64,000 nucleotides of DNA from CAVSWT01 sp963731745. GTDB lineage: Bacteria > Bacteroidota > Ignavibacteria > Ignavibacteriales > Ignavibacteriaceae. The notes beneath the pieces were generated by a model. It saw nothing but the letters and a program-made list of their open reading frames with translations, ran no database searches and was not told the origin of the DNA. This document shows, piece after piece, positions 44,166 to 52,971 of the stretch (position 1 is the stretch's first letter; the number at the start of each line of letters is the position of its first letter). Location of the stretch: positions 1-64,000 of the forward strand of contig CAVSWT010000014.1 in the NCBI GenBank assembly GCA_963731745.1. Direction: 5' to 3'. A program made the position numbers and the translations under genes.

Positions 44166-44250
44166 GATTTCCTCCTGTTTATATTATTGATTTATTACGG
44201 CTGAATTTTTAAGCCGTTTCATTTCCCCGTTTGTAGAGTCAACATGACAA

Positions 44251-44322
44251 TGTCAGTCTGAGCCTTGTCGAAGACTGAAAGCCCAGAGCAACACACACTT
44301 CGACTAAGCTCGGTGTGACATT
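44251..44322. repeat. Dispersed intergenic repeat, copy near 44.3 kb
   Basis: TGTCAGTCTGAGCCTTGTCG at the left and CTTCGACTAAGCTCGGTGTG then ACA at the right form imperfect inverted ends around AAGCCCAGAGCAACACACA. A second copy follows at 44416-44485. Confidence 0.75.
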
Positions 44323-44415
44323 GAAATTTTAACGTAATATTTTCTGTTGTCAGTCATACGCCTTACTTTTCTTAATGAAATTGTTTTACCATATTATCAG
44401 TTCACAACATGAAAA

Positions 44416-44485
44416 TGTCAGTCTGAGGCTCTCGAAGACTGAAAGCCCAGAGCAACTCACACTTCGACTAAGCTCAGCGTGACAT
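44416..44485. repeat. Dispersed intergenic repeat, second tandem-spaced copy
   Basis: Nearly the same as 44251-44322 (TGTCAGTCTGAGGCTCTCGA ... CTTCGACTAAGCTCAGCGTG), about 165 bases further on, with similar AACATGA flanks. Two copies in a row with one orientation suggest a local duplication. Confidence 0.75.
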
Positions 44486-44524
44486 TTAAATTGTTATCAT
44501 TATATATTGTTGCCATTCAAACAT

Positions 44525-44760
44525 TCATTCTGTCATATTCTCTGCCGTCGCGCCGCTTCTTCCACCCGCTTTATCGTTGCTTCCGCTTACATTATGCTTG
44601 CTTCCACTCTCCCAATGATTTCTTCCGGCTGCAAAGTGGTTGCTTCCACTATATTTGTCTTTGCTACCAGTCCCTTTGTGATTTCTTCCAGTTGCTTTAT
44701 CATTCCTTCCAGTCACTCGACGTTTCCTACCAGTCGCTCAGCCATTCCTCCCAGATGAAA
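44525..44760 (-). repeat. 21-bp minisatellite, coding a 7-residue repeat
   Basis: About eleven degenerate 21-bp units. Read on the minus strand they encode a seven-residue motif: TGRNDKA, TGRNHKG, TGSKDKY, SGSNHFA, AGRNHWE, SGSKHNV, SGSNDKA. One stop codon interrupts the oldest-looking end. The open part is 63 residues (44525-44716). It lacks hydrophobic residues and has no clear ribosome site, so I treat it as repeat DNA with coding potential. The rest of the gap, 44761-45191, shows nothing recognisable. Confidence 0.6.
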
Positions 44761-45191
44761 TATGATTGCTTCCAAGTATTTATTCATTCTACCATACATT
44801 CAATCTGCATTTAGGCTTTTAAGATTGTCACGGTATAATATTTTGTTTTTACTGCCGGGTTATTTTATGATTGATTCCCTTATTTTAACTTTTCTTCCCT
44901 TTTGATTTACAGCTTAGCAGCTATAATAATTTTCGTGTAATTCTAAGCTCTTAAAACTTGGGGACAAAAATAAAACATGGATTTTTATTTGGGTATCAGG
45001 GAATGGATGAGATTTTTAGAAAATTCCAACTAAAGTATAATTGATGAAGTGGCGGCAGATTCGTTGGATAAAACTTTTATTCTTTTGGATTGATTTTTTA
45101 ACTATTAAGTACAGATTGCAAGTTTATTCATGAGAACAGCATCTTTTGATAAGTTTACCGTAACGTAATGATACAATATTGCAGCATGCGA

Positions 45192-45831
45192 TTATGATGG
45201 CGGGTTGACCAGTATGTTAGGCATTTTTACGAATAAATTATTTTCTGATAAATCTTTTTGTGACCAATGAATATTCCTTATAATTAATGAAGTATCATAA
45301 ACAGCCATAAATACAATAAACTTCCACAAATCTTCATTCATTAATTTTCTGATAATGTTGAGCTTTTTAACTTTATTGTCATCATTATGAAAAATTTCAG
45401 CATTAAACCATAAATCAAGAACTTCATTTGTGGTAAGAATCTTACCCTTGAATATTCAACCAGTTATTTTCTATGAAGTCAGATTTATACTTTTTCTTTT
45501 CTTGTTTTAGAAAATTATGATATTCCCTTGAATCTGATAATGAATTGAGATATTTCATTATTTTGAAAATATTTGTTTTCTCATTCTGTAAATAGAAATG
45601 TCTATAGTCTGTGTAAAGACCTTTTAAACGATGTATTTTCGGTAATGTAGAATTCCCTTCAAATGTTCCGTCGGAATTTTTACTAATACTTGCATTGAAA
45701 TTTCCTAATCGTAAGTCTTTTAAATTATCCCATAGTATTTCAAATCGCCTTCTAAATAATTCAATTAGTTGCCAATCAATTTTGTCTTTTCCAACTTTTA
45801 ATGGAACTAATTGATAATCTATTCTTTTCAT
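45192..45831 (-). CDS. Hypothetical protein, about 213 residues, one frameshift
   Basis: The first frame gives 129 residues from MKRIDYQLVPLKVGKDKIDW to a stop at 45442. The next frame carries straight on as KGKILTTNEVLDLWFNAEIF, NIIRKLMNEDLWKFIVFMAV, and ends MPNILVNPPS at 45192. A single-base change near 45447-45453 joins them. The protein appears soluble and helical, with many aromatic and charged residues. I do not recognise it. It is the last of three same-strand genes with unrelated products. Confidence 0.6.
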
Positions 45832-45880
45832 TTTAAAGATTTCAGAAAAATTCTATTTTCATTTGAATTAAATTCTAAAT

Positions 45881-45968
45881 GCTTAACTACCTTGTAGCTG
45901 CGGCGCAGCCCATAATAAGAATGCCACCCCAAAAACAACTACCTTATATTTAGCAAATTGCAGTTATT
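45881..45968 (-). other. attC-like spacer (tentative), downstream of the zinc-ribbon gene
   Basis: On the minus strand the segment opens AATAAC just after the preceding gene's stop and closes GTTAAGC, fitting the GTTRRRY core of integron attC sites. CTGCGCCGCAG lies inside. The partner at 46736-46814 has the same layout. No integrase is seen, so the call is tentative. Confidence 0.3.
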
Positions 45969-45980
45969 GTATTAATTTTA

Positions 45981-46595
45981 TTAAAGCTGTACTCCACAAT
46001 TAGCACAAAAATTTGAGTTGATTGGAATCCGAGATGAACATTTTGGACAATCTTTCTGTAAATGTTCACCACACTCGGTGCAATAGCCAGCTATTTTTTC
46101 ATTTTCCATATTACATTTTGGGCAAATCAAAAATTCAGTTTCTGTTTCATCATTATCAGTATTTACAAATGTGATATTATTATCACTTTTTAATTTAGAT
46201 GATCCTATAATTAATATTGATCCAATTACTAATAATGCCCAACCCCATTGCAACTGAACAGAATTAACTGCCGTGTTAGCCACTCCTTTAAAAGGATTGT
46301 CTGCTAATTCTAAGTTCATTTTAGTCGTAATTTCATTAAGCTTAACCTCGAAGTTAATAAAAGTAAAAATCAACATAGCAAGTGTACCCAAACCAGAAAA
46401 CAATAATAATTTGTAAGCCTTATTCACAACTAAGATGAATGAAATAATAGAAAGAATTAAAATTATTACGCCGTCTCCCCTGCCGTTACTAAAGTAATTG
46501 ATACTGCCTATAATTGGAGCACTAACAATAGGTGTAAAAACGCCTATAAAAAGTAAGATCGAACCGATTATACCAAACATTTGTTTTTGTTCCAT
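45981..46595 (-). CDS. Membrane protein with C-terminal double zinc ribbon
   Basis: The 204-residue protein has four hydrophobic segments (about residues 8-28, 42-60, 63-83 and 115-132) and a cytoplasmic tail with two zinc ribbons: CPKCNMENEKIAGYCTEC and CPKCSSRIPINSNFCANC. The arrangement of a small membrane domain with zinc-ribbon tail is widespread, and the function is not known. AGGAGCATCGA precedes the ATG. It is the middle gene of a three-gene same-strand block. Confidence 0.78.
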   Translation of the reverse strand: MEQKQMFGIIGSILLFIGVFTPIVSAPIIGSINYFSNGRGDGVIILILSIISFILVVNKAYKLLLFSGLGTLAMLIFTFINFEVKLNEITTKMNLELADNPFKGVANTAVNSVQLQWGWALLVIGSILIIGSSKLKSDNNITFVNTDNDETETEFLICPKCNMENEKIAGYCTECGEHLQKDCPKCSSRIPINSNFCANCGVQL

Positions 46596-46735
46596 TCGAT
46601 GCTCCTATATAAATATGATTTCCAATGATGGCGAATGGTGTTGCTAATAAAATGCACCTTGAACAGCAATGCCGAATTAGATAATAAATTTTTTAATTAA
46701 AAAAAATAAGTCACAGTATGAAAACTAATCAAAAA

Positions 46736-46814
46736 GCTTAACACGGAAAGGCAAACCCGAAAACCCCAAAATTACCAAGAGCGAAATCGCTGTCGCCCTA
46801 ACCTGCGGGTTATA
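46736..46814 (-). other. attC-like spacer (tentative), downstream of the helical gene
   Basis: On the minus strand it begins TATAACCCGCAGG, 7 bases past the stop of the upstream gene, and ends CCGTGTTAAGC (GTTRRRY). It contains AGCGATTTCGCT and TTTTGGGG. The ends TATAACC and GTTAAGC pair partly. Such a 79-bp palindromic spacer directly after a stop codon resembles an integron attC site. Confidence 0.35.
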
Positions 46815-46820
46815 ATCGAA

Positions 46821-47441
46821 CTACAACCGACCTCCATTTTCATCCGCCTTTAAAGCGTAGTCATATACTTTTTTAACTTCTGCTTTAATTTTCTTAAAAA
46901 AATATTTTTTATTCAACAGTACCAAACAGTGTGACTTAGTATCGAGTAATTTAAATATTCTTCCTTCGGATTCGTCTGCCAAGGTATGGTCATCTAAAAT
47001 TGGAGCCGGGAAAAAATAACCCGTATCATTTGTAATTAAAAAAACATCCAATCTCTCATCAAAATGTTCCCAAGCATCTCGTAATGAACGTTCTTTTAGT
47101 GGAGAATCTTCTGTTAAGCTAAATTTTTCACGTAACTTTTTTGCTCGATTGCTTTTCAGTTTTTTTAATTCTTTTGGTGTTCTATGTCCTAAACCAGAAA
47201 TCCAAAAATATCTTGAAAGAGCACCAGCATGTCCAATTGCTTCTTGCAATGAACTAATAAGAAGTGAAGGACTCTCTTTTTGATAAAGCAATTTCTCATA
47301 TCTTTCAAAAGCAGCTAATGACCTTTCTGCCGAATACAGAATAGATTCTAAATAAAATACTTCATGATATGGTATTATTCCTTCAAAAGAATTGTTGACA
47401 ATTTCTGCTCGTCTTCTTAATTCATTTCCCTCAATTTCCAA
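46821..47441 (-). CDS. Helical hypothetical protein, possible HEPN-like
   Basis: The 206-residue protein uses a TTG start (47441). It is mainly helical, with LESILYSAERSLAAFERYEK and SLQEAIGHAGALSRYFW. LRDAWEHFDERLDVFLI carries an Arg-x-x-x-x-His spacing reminiscent of HEPN nucleases, which often act as RNA-cleaving toxins. This resemblance is weak, and I see no antitoxin partner. It is the first gene of the three-gene block with attC-like spacers. Confidence 0.6.
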   Translation of the reverse strand: MEIEGNELRRRAEIVNNSFEGIIPYHEVFYLESILYSAERSLAAFERYEKLLYQKESPSLLISSLQEAIGHAGALSRYFWISGLGHRTPKELKKLKSNRAKKLREKFSLTEDSPLKERSLRDAWEHFDERLDVFLITNDTGYFFPAPILDDHTLADESEGRIFKLLDTKSHCLVLLNKKYFFKKIKAEVKKVYDYALKADENGGRL

Positions 47442-47628
47442 TTTTATTGCCCTTGCTTATAGATTATAATTAAACTGCACATACATGTAGTTAAAAGAAC
47501 GTAGATGTGCGTGCAGCTGCGTATCTATCATCCATTACTTTCAGCATTCAATAATTGAATATGATTGCTTCCCTCATCTATTCTGTGCAAGTAAATGCGA
47601 TTGCGGATTAATATTTAATCAGAGATGG

Positions 47629-48200
47629 AAAGAATGTAATAAAAAGCATTTAAAAAAACATCTGTATAGCCACAATTAGTTAACTTTTACAATTGATCAT
47701 CAAAGGTTAACACCCGGATTCATCGGGGTGACGGTACAAAGAAAAAATACCAACTCACAACCATCCAGACTGCCGCAGGCAGTTTCAATGAGTTATGATC
47801 TAGAAGAAGATAAACTGTTGAAACAGTTAAGGGCTGCCTAGTTTGTTTTCATATCACCGCAATGAATTGTGGTGTTAACTTTTACTGTGATAATTCCAGG
47901 TATTAATCTTTTGTACTGTCCACTATCCCGCGTAACCAATTGCGGCGTTAACTTTTTCCTTCGATCATCAAAGGTTAACACCCCGATTCATCGGGGTGAA
48001 TACACAGCATACGACAGCTTCCACAACCGTTTTAACGGTTTAATATTTTGTTAGTGGTGTCATAAGAAATAAAAGTAAACTGTTGAAACAGTTAATGGCT
48101 GCTTAGTTTGGTTTCATATCACCGCAATGAATTACGGTGTTAATCTTTTGTTCTGTTCGCAATCCAGCGCAACCAATTGCGGCGTTAACTTTTTTTGGCT
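47629..48200. repeat. Hairpin repeat blocks 6-8, including the empty loop site
   Basis: Contains CACCCGGATTCATCGGGGTG (47711-47730), a filled AACCAT site (about 47759-47792), AACTGTTGAAACAGTT (47813-47828), CACCGCAATGAATTGTGGTG (47855-47874), CACCCCGATTCATCGGGGTG (47979-47998), the empty hairpin AACCGTTTTAACGGTT (48025-48040), AACTGTTGAAACAGTT (48078-48093), CACCGCAATGAATTACGGTG (48120-48139), and two half sites AACCAATTGCGGCGTTAACT. It fills most of the 880-base gap 47442-48320. Confidence 0.85.
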
Positions 48201-48252
48201 TTGCATCCCGGCTTACTAAAATAAAAATGTATAGGCATTCCCGCTTTTGTAT

Positions 48253-48293
48253 TTAAAAAAACAAACCCAATTTCTTAAAGAAATTGGGTTTGT
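48253..48293 (-). terminator. Rho-independent terminator of the YncE-like gene
   Basis: On the minus strand ACAAACCCAATTTC and GAAATTGGGTTTGT form a 14-bp stem with a tiny loop, followed by TTTTTTTAAA. It lies about 28 bases beyond the gene's stop codon. Confidence 0.92.
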
Positions 48294-48320
48294 ATATAAA
48301 GCTTATTAATAAAATTATAT

Positions 48321-49304
48321 TTACTGCTTATCCAAAATCAAAACTCCAAAACTTTTTGAATTATCTATTCCTTCAAGATTTCCAATCAAATAAACTTTAT
48401 GAGTTGCGGGGTCAAGCGTAATTGTTCTTAAGCCTTTTTGTGTAGCAACATTCTCAACAACTTTGAATTCAGTTGGTGAAGTTTCCTTCACAATAGTTAA
48501 AGTTCCATCACCATTTGAGCTGAATGCAAGATTTGTTTCAGGATCAAAAGCACAGCCGTCAACATGCCCTCCAATTGGTTCAGAGCCGATTATTTTCCCC
48601 GTTTGTGCATTTACAATCATCATCAGATTATTGCTGCAGCCGGAAAATAAAATATTGTTTTTAATATCAAGTGCTAAACCAGAAGGGCTTTCACCGGGAG
48701 CAATCGGCCAAACATTGAGTACTTTTAAAGTCCGGGGATTGAATTGAGTAATTTTGCCTTTGTCTTCAATATTTACATACATTAATCCTTTTCCATCAGA
48801 TACAGCAAATTCAGGCTTCCCGTCAAGATCAACTGTTCCAACAACTTTGTTTGTCTTTGCATCAATTGCTGTTGCGTTTGAGCTATTCCCGTTGAATGTG
48901 AAAATTCTTTTTGTAAAAGGATCATAAATAATTGCATCGGGATTTTTCCCCGTTACATGAATGTTGTCAATTATTTTGTTTGTCTTTAAATCGAACACAG
49001 TAACGGTATCGTTTCTTCCGTTGCTGATAAATCCTTTTCCGAATTCATCTGCAAAAGCAATCCCATGAACTCCGTTAAGATTACTAATTTCTCCGGCTAC
49101 ACTATTTGTATTTAAATCTATAATATGAACCTTGGTCCCGTGAGAAACATAAAGCTTATTTAATGGGGCATCAACGGCAGTATAATCCCACCATCCTTTA
49201 CCGCCGATATCTATGCTACCAGAGACCTTATAAACATTTGACTGTGAAAATAAAAACACTGCGGAGCAGAAAAACAAAGCAGCAAACACAAATAATTTTT
49301 TCAT
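48321..49304 (-). CDS. YncE-like secreted beta-propeller protein
   Basis: The 327-residue protein has a signal peptide (ending SAVFLFSQ) and repeated propeller blades of the surface-layer/YVTN type: KVHIIDLNTNSVAGEISNLN, VFDLKTNKIIDNIHVTGKNP, AIDAKTNKVVGTVDLDGKPE, IVNAQTGKIIGSEPIGGHVD. Such proteins are periplasmic or exported and usually bind partners or metals; no enzyme motif is visible. It begins 19 bases after the histidine kinase gene and probably shares its transcript, ending at the strong terminator. Confidence 0.88.
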   Translation of the reverse strand: MKKLFVFAALFFCSAVFLFSQSNVYKVSGSIDIGGKGWWDYTAVDAPLNKLYVSHGTKVHIIDLNTNSVAGEISNLNGVHGIAFADEFGKGFISNGRNDTVTVFDLKTNKIIDNIHVTGKNPDAIIYDPFTKRIFTFNGNSSNATAIDAKTNKVVGTVDLDGKPEFAVSDGKGLMYVNIEDKGKITQFNPRTLKVLNVWPIAPGESPSGLALDIKNNILFSGCSNNLMMIVNAQTGKIIGSEPIGGHVDGCAFDPETNLAFSSNGDGTLTIVKETSPTEFKVVENVATQKGLRTITLDPATHKVYLIGNLEGIDNSKSFGVLILDKQ

Positions 49305-49323
49305 AATAACACCAATCTATTAA

Positions 49324-50706
49324 TCAAATATTGTTTAAAGGAAGAATGACATAAAAAACAGTTTTTTCTCCGGGTATGCTTTCAACACTTATTTCTCCCC
49401 TGTGAAGTTCAACAATTTCTTTTGCAATAGCCAAACCCAAACCGCTGCCGCTAATCTCTGCCTTGATTTCATTTGACCTGTAAAACCTATTAAAAATATG
49501 CGGGAACTCTTGCGGCGGTATTCCGGGGCCGTTATTTTCTACTTCAACAATAATTTTACCGCTTGTTTGTCTCTGCAGTGAAACATTTACTTGAGAGCTC
49601 TGTTTAGAATATTTCACTGCATTATCAATAAGATTTAAAAAGACGCTTTTAAGTTTTTCTTTATCCGCATTTATTTCTATAGCATCTTCAATTGATAATT
49701 TAATTTGAATATTCTTTTTAACTGCCTCCCGGTTCATTGCCTGAACACATTCCAATAGCAGCTCATCAATTCTTGTTTGACTAAGATTTAATTTAGTCTC
49801 GGCTGAATCAAGCTTAGCAATTAATAAAAGTGAATTTGTAAGCTTTGTCAAATCATCTATTTCAGCGAGAACAATTTTAATACTCTCTTTGTCTTCATTT
49901 TCTTTTATTTTTTTTTCTAAAATCTCTAACTCGGTTTGTATAACTGTTAATGGAGTCCGGATTTCATGAGAAGCGTTTGCAACAAATCTTTTTTGACTTT
50001 TAAAAGCACTGTCTATTCTCACTATCATTGCATTTAGTGTTTCACCTAATGCCCGAATTTCATCTTTTGCTTTAGGTAGTTCAAGACGTTTGTCAAGATT
50101 TTTTCCCGATATATTTTTTGCAATGTCCATCATCCGAGTAATTGGTTTGAAAGCTGCTTTGGAAATAAAGTAAGCGGCAATTCCGGTTATAATTAATCCG
50201 GCGGGTATGATAATCAAAAATAGAAACAACAATCTATCAAGTTCTTCGTAAACATCTTTAACAGAGGATGCAGTTTCTAGGATATAAACAGAATCATTTT
50301 CGGATTCAAATGTGCTCCATAAAATTTGGTATTTGTGATGATTAATTTTTTGACTCTCATATTCAATTGTTTCGTTCAATATCTTGTCTATCTGCGAAGG
50401 AGAAATTTCAGGTAGTATTGAGTCGCTAATAATAGATTTTCCTTTTTTATCAAACAGCTGAAACCTTTCACGGATTAACCCTTTGGAACGGATTGAATTT
50501 AATTTTTTATAATCTATAATAAAATTTTCATCTAATTGTTCTTCAATTTCGGTTTGTAATGATATGGAATAACTTTTCAAGTTAGCATTCAATTTCATAA
50601 ATGCTGTTTCTTTAGTACTGTTGTAAATGATGCCGGCAAAGATTGTAAGCATTATCCCGAATACAATTGTGTAAGCTAAAACAATCTTAAGTTTTATTGT
50701 AAACAT
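49324..50706 (-). CDS. HAMP-domain sensor histidine kinase
   Basis: The 460-residue protein has a first membrane helix (about 8-28), a periplasmic sensor of about 130 residues, a second helix (about 163-185), a HAMP linker (FKPITRMMDIAKNISGKNLD), the H-box FVANASHEIRTPLTVI, and the ATP-binding N, G1 and G2 boxes (LIDNAVKYSK, GPGIPP, GSGLGLAIAK). It autophosphorylates on the His and passes the phosphate to the regulator upstream. The genes are directly adjacent (stop and start meet). The signal is unknown; the co-transcribed propeller may report on it. Confidence 0.93.
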   Translation of the reverse strand: MFTIKLKIVLAYTIVFGIMLTIFAGIIYNSTKETAFMKLNANLKSYSISLQTEIEEQLDENFIIDYKKLNSIRSKGLIRERFQLFDKKGKSIISDSILPEISPSQIDKILNETIEYESQKINHHKYQILWSTFESENDSVYILETASSVKDVYEELDRLLFLFLIIIPAGLIITGIAAYFISKAAFKPITRMMDIAKNISGKNLDKRLELPKAKDEIRALGETLNAMIVRIDSAFKSQKRFVANASHEIRTPLTVIQTELEILEKKIKENEDKESIKIVLAEIDDLTKLTNSLLLIAKLDSAETKLNLSQTRIDELLLECVQAMNREAVKKNIQIKLSIEDAIEINADKEKLKSVFLNLIDNAVKYSKQSSQVNVSLQRQTSGKIIVEVENNGPGIPPQEFPHIFNRFYRSNEIKAEISGSGLGLAIAKEIVELHRGEISVESIPGEKTVFYVILPLNNI

Positions 50707-51384
50707 TTATAATTCTCTGTCGGTAAAAATATATCCCGAACCTCTAACGGTTTTTATTAATTGTTTATCAAAATCTTTATCAATCTTTTGGCGAAGAAAT
50801 TTTACAAATGATTCGATCACATTACTTCTCGGATCGAAATTCATATCCCATAAATGTTCTGAAATTTTTTCTCGTGATAAAATTTTATTGGGATTCATCA
50901 TAAATAATTCGAGTAAGCCAAATTCTTTTGTTGAAAGCTTTATTTCCATTCCAGCACGGTAAGCTAAATGAGTATTCAGGTCCAGTTCAATTCCGTACAT
51001 AGATATTTTTGAACTTTTAATTTCCGTGTCTCTTCGCGTCAACGCTCTAATGCGTGCTAATAGTTCGCCAAAATGAAACGGCTTGGGAAGGTAATCATCA
51101 GCTCCGGAATCCAGCCCTTTAATTTTATCAGAAACATCATCAAGTGCGGTAAGCATTAAAATAGGAGTTTTAATTTTATTCTTTCTAAGATTTCCGCAAG
51201 TTTCAAAACCGTTTTGTTTAGGCAGCATAATATCTAAAATGATTAAATCATATTCATTAATTTTTGCAAATTCTTCACCGGTGACCCCATTATATGCGGC
51301 GTCAACAGCATAACCTTCGGCGGTTAAACCCCTTTTAATTCCAGAGGAAATTTTTTTATCGTCTTCTATTAATAATATTCTCAT
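50707..51384 (-). CDS. OmpR/PhoB-family response regulator
   Basis: The 225-residue protein has a receiver domain with acidic pocket (EDD at 7-9), the phosphorylation site Asp51 in LIILDIMLPKQNG, Lys in PKPFHF, and a C-terminal winged helix (STKEFGLLELFMMNPNKILS ... VRGSGYIFT). It is the partner of the adjacent kinase and the first gene of a three-gene operon. Target genes are unknown. Confidence 0.94.
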   Translation of the reverse strand: MRILLIEDDKKISSGIKRGLTAEGYAVDAAYNGVTGEEFAKINEYDLIILDIMLPKQNGFETCGNLRKNKIKTPILMLTALDDVSDKIKGLDSGADDYLPKPFHFGELLARIRALTRRDTEIKSSKISMYGIELDLNTHLAYRAGMEIKLSTKEFGLLELFMMNPNKILSREKISEHLWDMNFDPRSNVIESFVKFLRQKIDKDFDKQLIKTVRGSGYIFTDREL

Positions 51385-51578
51385 TGTTCAAAGTTCAAAC
51401 AATTAAATTGTGTATTTACAAAATGGTGCTAAAAGATGAAAATAAAATGAAAATTGAAATTTAATTAATGGTTTATCATAGTAAATTAATAATCTAAAAG
51501 AATTATAAAATAACTTAATTAATTTCTTTTTATTATCTTTAAAATGAAATTTAAAATATTTCTTAAAAGGGAGCTCAC

Positions 51579-52809
51579 ATGAAATTCAAATCAGTTCTAA
51601 TTTTAACTAGTCACAATCATTTCTTCATCAATGAATTTTGCACAGAATAAATCACACGATAAAGGTGTTTTTGTTGAAAAGCAAAAAGGATATTATGATG
51701 AAATTCTTCAGGGAATAAAAGCATTCGATAGTATTCCCAAAACACCAAAGAAATCTTTCAAGCTTGATGTGTCAGGAATGGATCTTCCCAAATCTATTCA
51801 TGATTTTACAAGCTATTGGCATAACGAACCTATTTCTCAAGGACAAACAGGCACGTGCTGGTCTTTTTCAACTACTTCATTTTTAGAATCTGAAGTTTAT
51901 CGTCTGAGTAAAAAACAAGTGAAGCTTTCTGAAATGTTTACTGCTTACTGGGAATATACCGAAAAGGCAAAACGATATGTTGAGGAAAGAGGCAGCTCGG
52001 AATTTGGTGAAGGTTCTGAAGCAAATGCTGTTACACGAATTTGGAAAAAATACGGCTGTGTGCCTGAGGTTGTTTATGATGGAATGAAACCGGGACAGCA
52101 ATTTCATAATCATAAAAAAATGTTTGAAGAAATGGAGACTTACTTAAAGAATCTAAAAACTACAAATGCATGGAATGAAGATGAAGCTGTAAGCACCATA
52201 AAATCAATTTTGAATCATTATATGGGAACGCCTCCAACTGAATTTAAAATTGATGGAAAGAATTATACTCCAAAAGAATATCTTAATAACTATTTGCAGA
52301 TAAATCCGGATGATTATGTTGATATGCTTTCATACATGCAGCAGCCTTATTATCAACAGGTTGAATATGAAGTGCCGGATAATTGGTGGCACAATAAAGA
52401 TTACTACAATGTTCCGTTAGACGAATGGATGGCAGCTTTAAAAAACGCGGTTAGAAACGGCTATACTATGTGCATCGGCGGAGATGTTTCTGAAGCGGGT
52501 TATCTTTCACAAAATGATGTAGCTGTAGTACCGACATTTGATATCCCTTCAGAATTTATTGATGAGAACGCAAGACAATTCAGATTCAGCAATCAAACCA
52601 CAACTGATGATCATGGAATTCATTTAATCGGGTATACGACTAAAGACGGAAAAGATTGGTATTTAATTAAAGACTCAGGTGCTGGCTCAAGAAACGGAAA
52701 TAATTTTGGCTACATGTTTTATAATGAAGATTATGTGAAATTAAAAATGATGGATTTTATGGTTCATAAAGATGCTGTGAAAGATTTATTGAAGAAGTTT
52801 AATAAATAA
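51579..52809 (+). CDS. C1-family (bleomycin-hydrolase-like) cysteine peptidase, frameshift in signal peptide
   Basis: The mature part contains ISQGQTGTCWSFSTTSFLES with the catalytic Cys (codon at 51856) and oxyanion Gln, DDHGIHLIGY with the His, and YLIKDSGAG, where the usual Asn is Asp. Length and motifs fit secreted C1 peptidases of Bacteroidota. The ATG at 51579 has an AAAAGGGAG site and begins a signal peptide MKFKSVLILT, which continues as VTIISSSMNFAQ only if one base near 51609 is removed. As written, translation could start at ATG 51631, without a signal peptide. Confidence 0.8.
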
Positions 52810-52824
52810 AAATATCCGGGGCAA

Positions 52825-52943
52825 ACCCACCCCTACCCCTCCCAAGAGGGGACAAAAAGTTTTTATTTTATAATATAGAGTGATAATTTATACCAAAATA
52901 TCCGAACATCGTCCCCTCCTACGGAGGGGATTGAGGGGTGGGT
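52825..52943. repeat. GC-rich terminal inverted-repeat element, copy E (solitary)
   Basis: Ends ACCCACCCCTACCCCTCC and GGAGGGGATTGAGGGGTGGG with nested palindromes CCCCTCCCAAGAGGGG and CCCCTCCTACGGAGGGG. The inverted match extends outward by GGCAA and TTGCC. It lies just after the peptidase gene and carries no coding cargo. Confidence 0.8.
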
Positions 52944-52971
52944 TGCCTATTTCATTGAAATATATTTTTTT

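Noticed and set aside
44479..44814. 111-residue plus-strand reading rich in Cys, Phe and Ser across the minisatellite
   Set aside because: It follows the 21-bp repeat in an alternative frame and has no start signal; repeats are often open in several frames.
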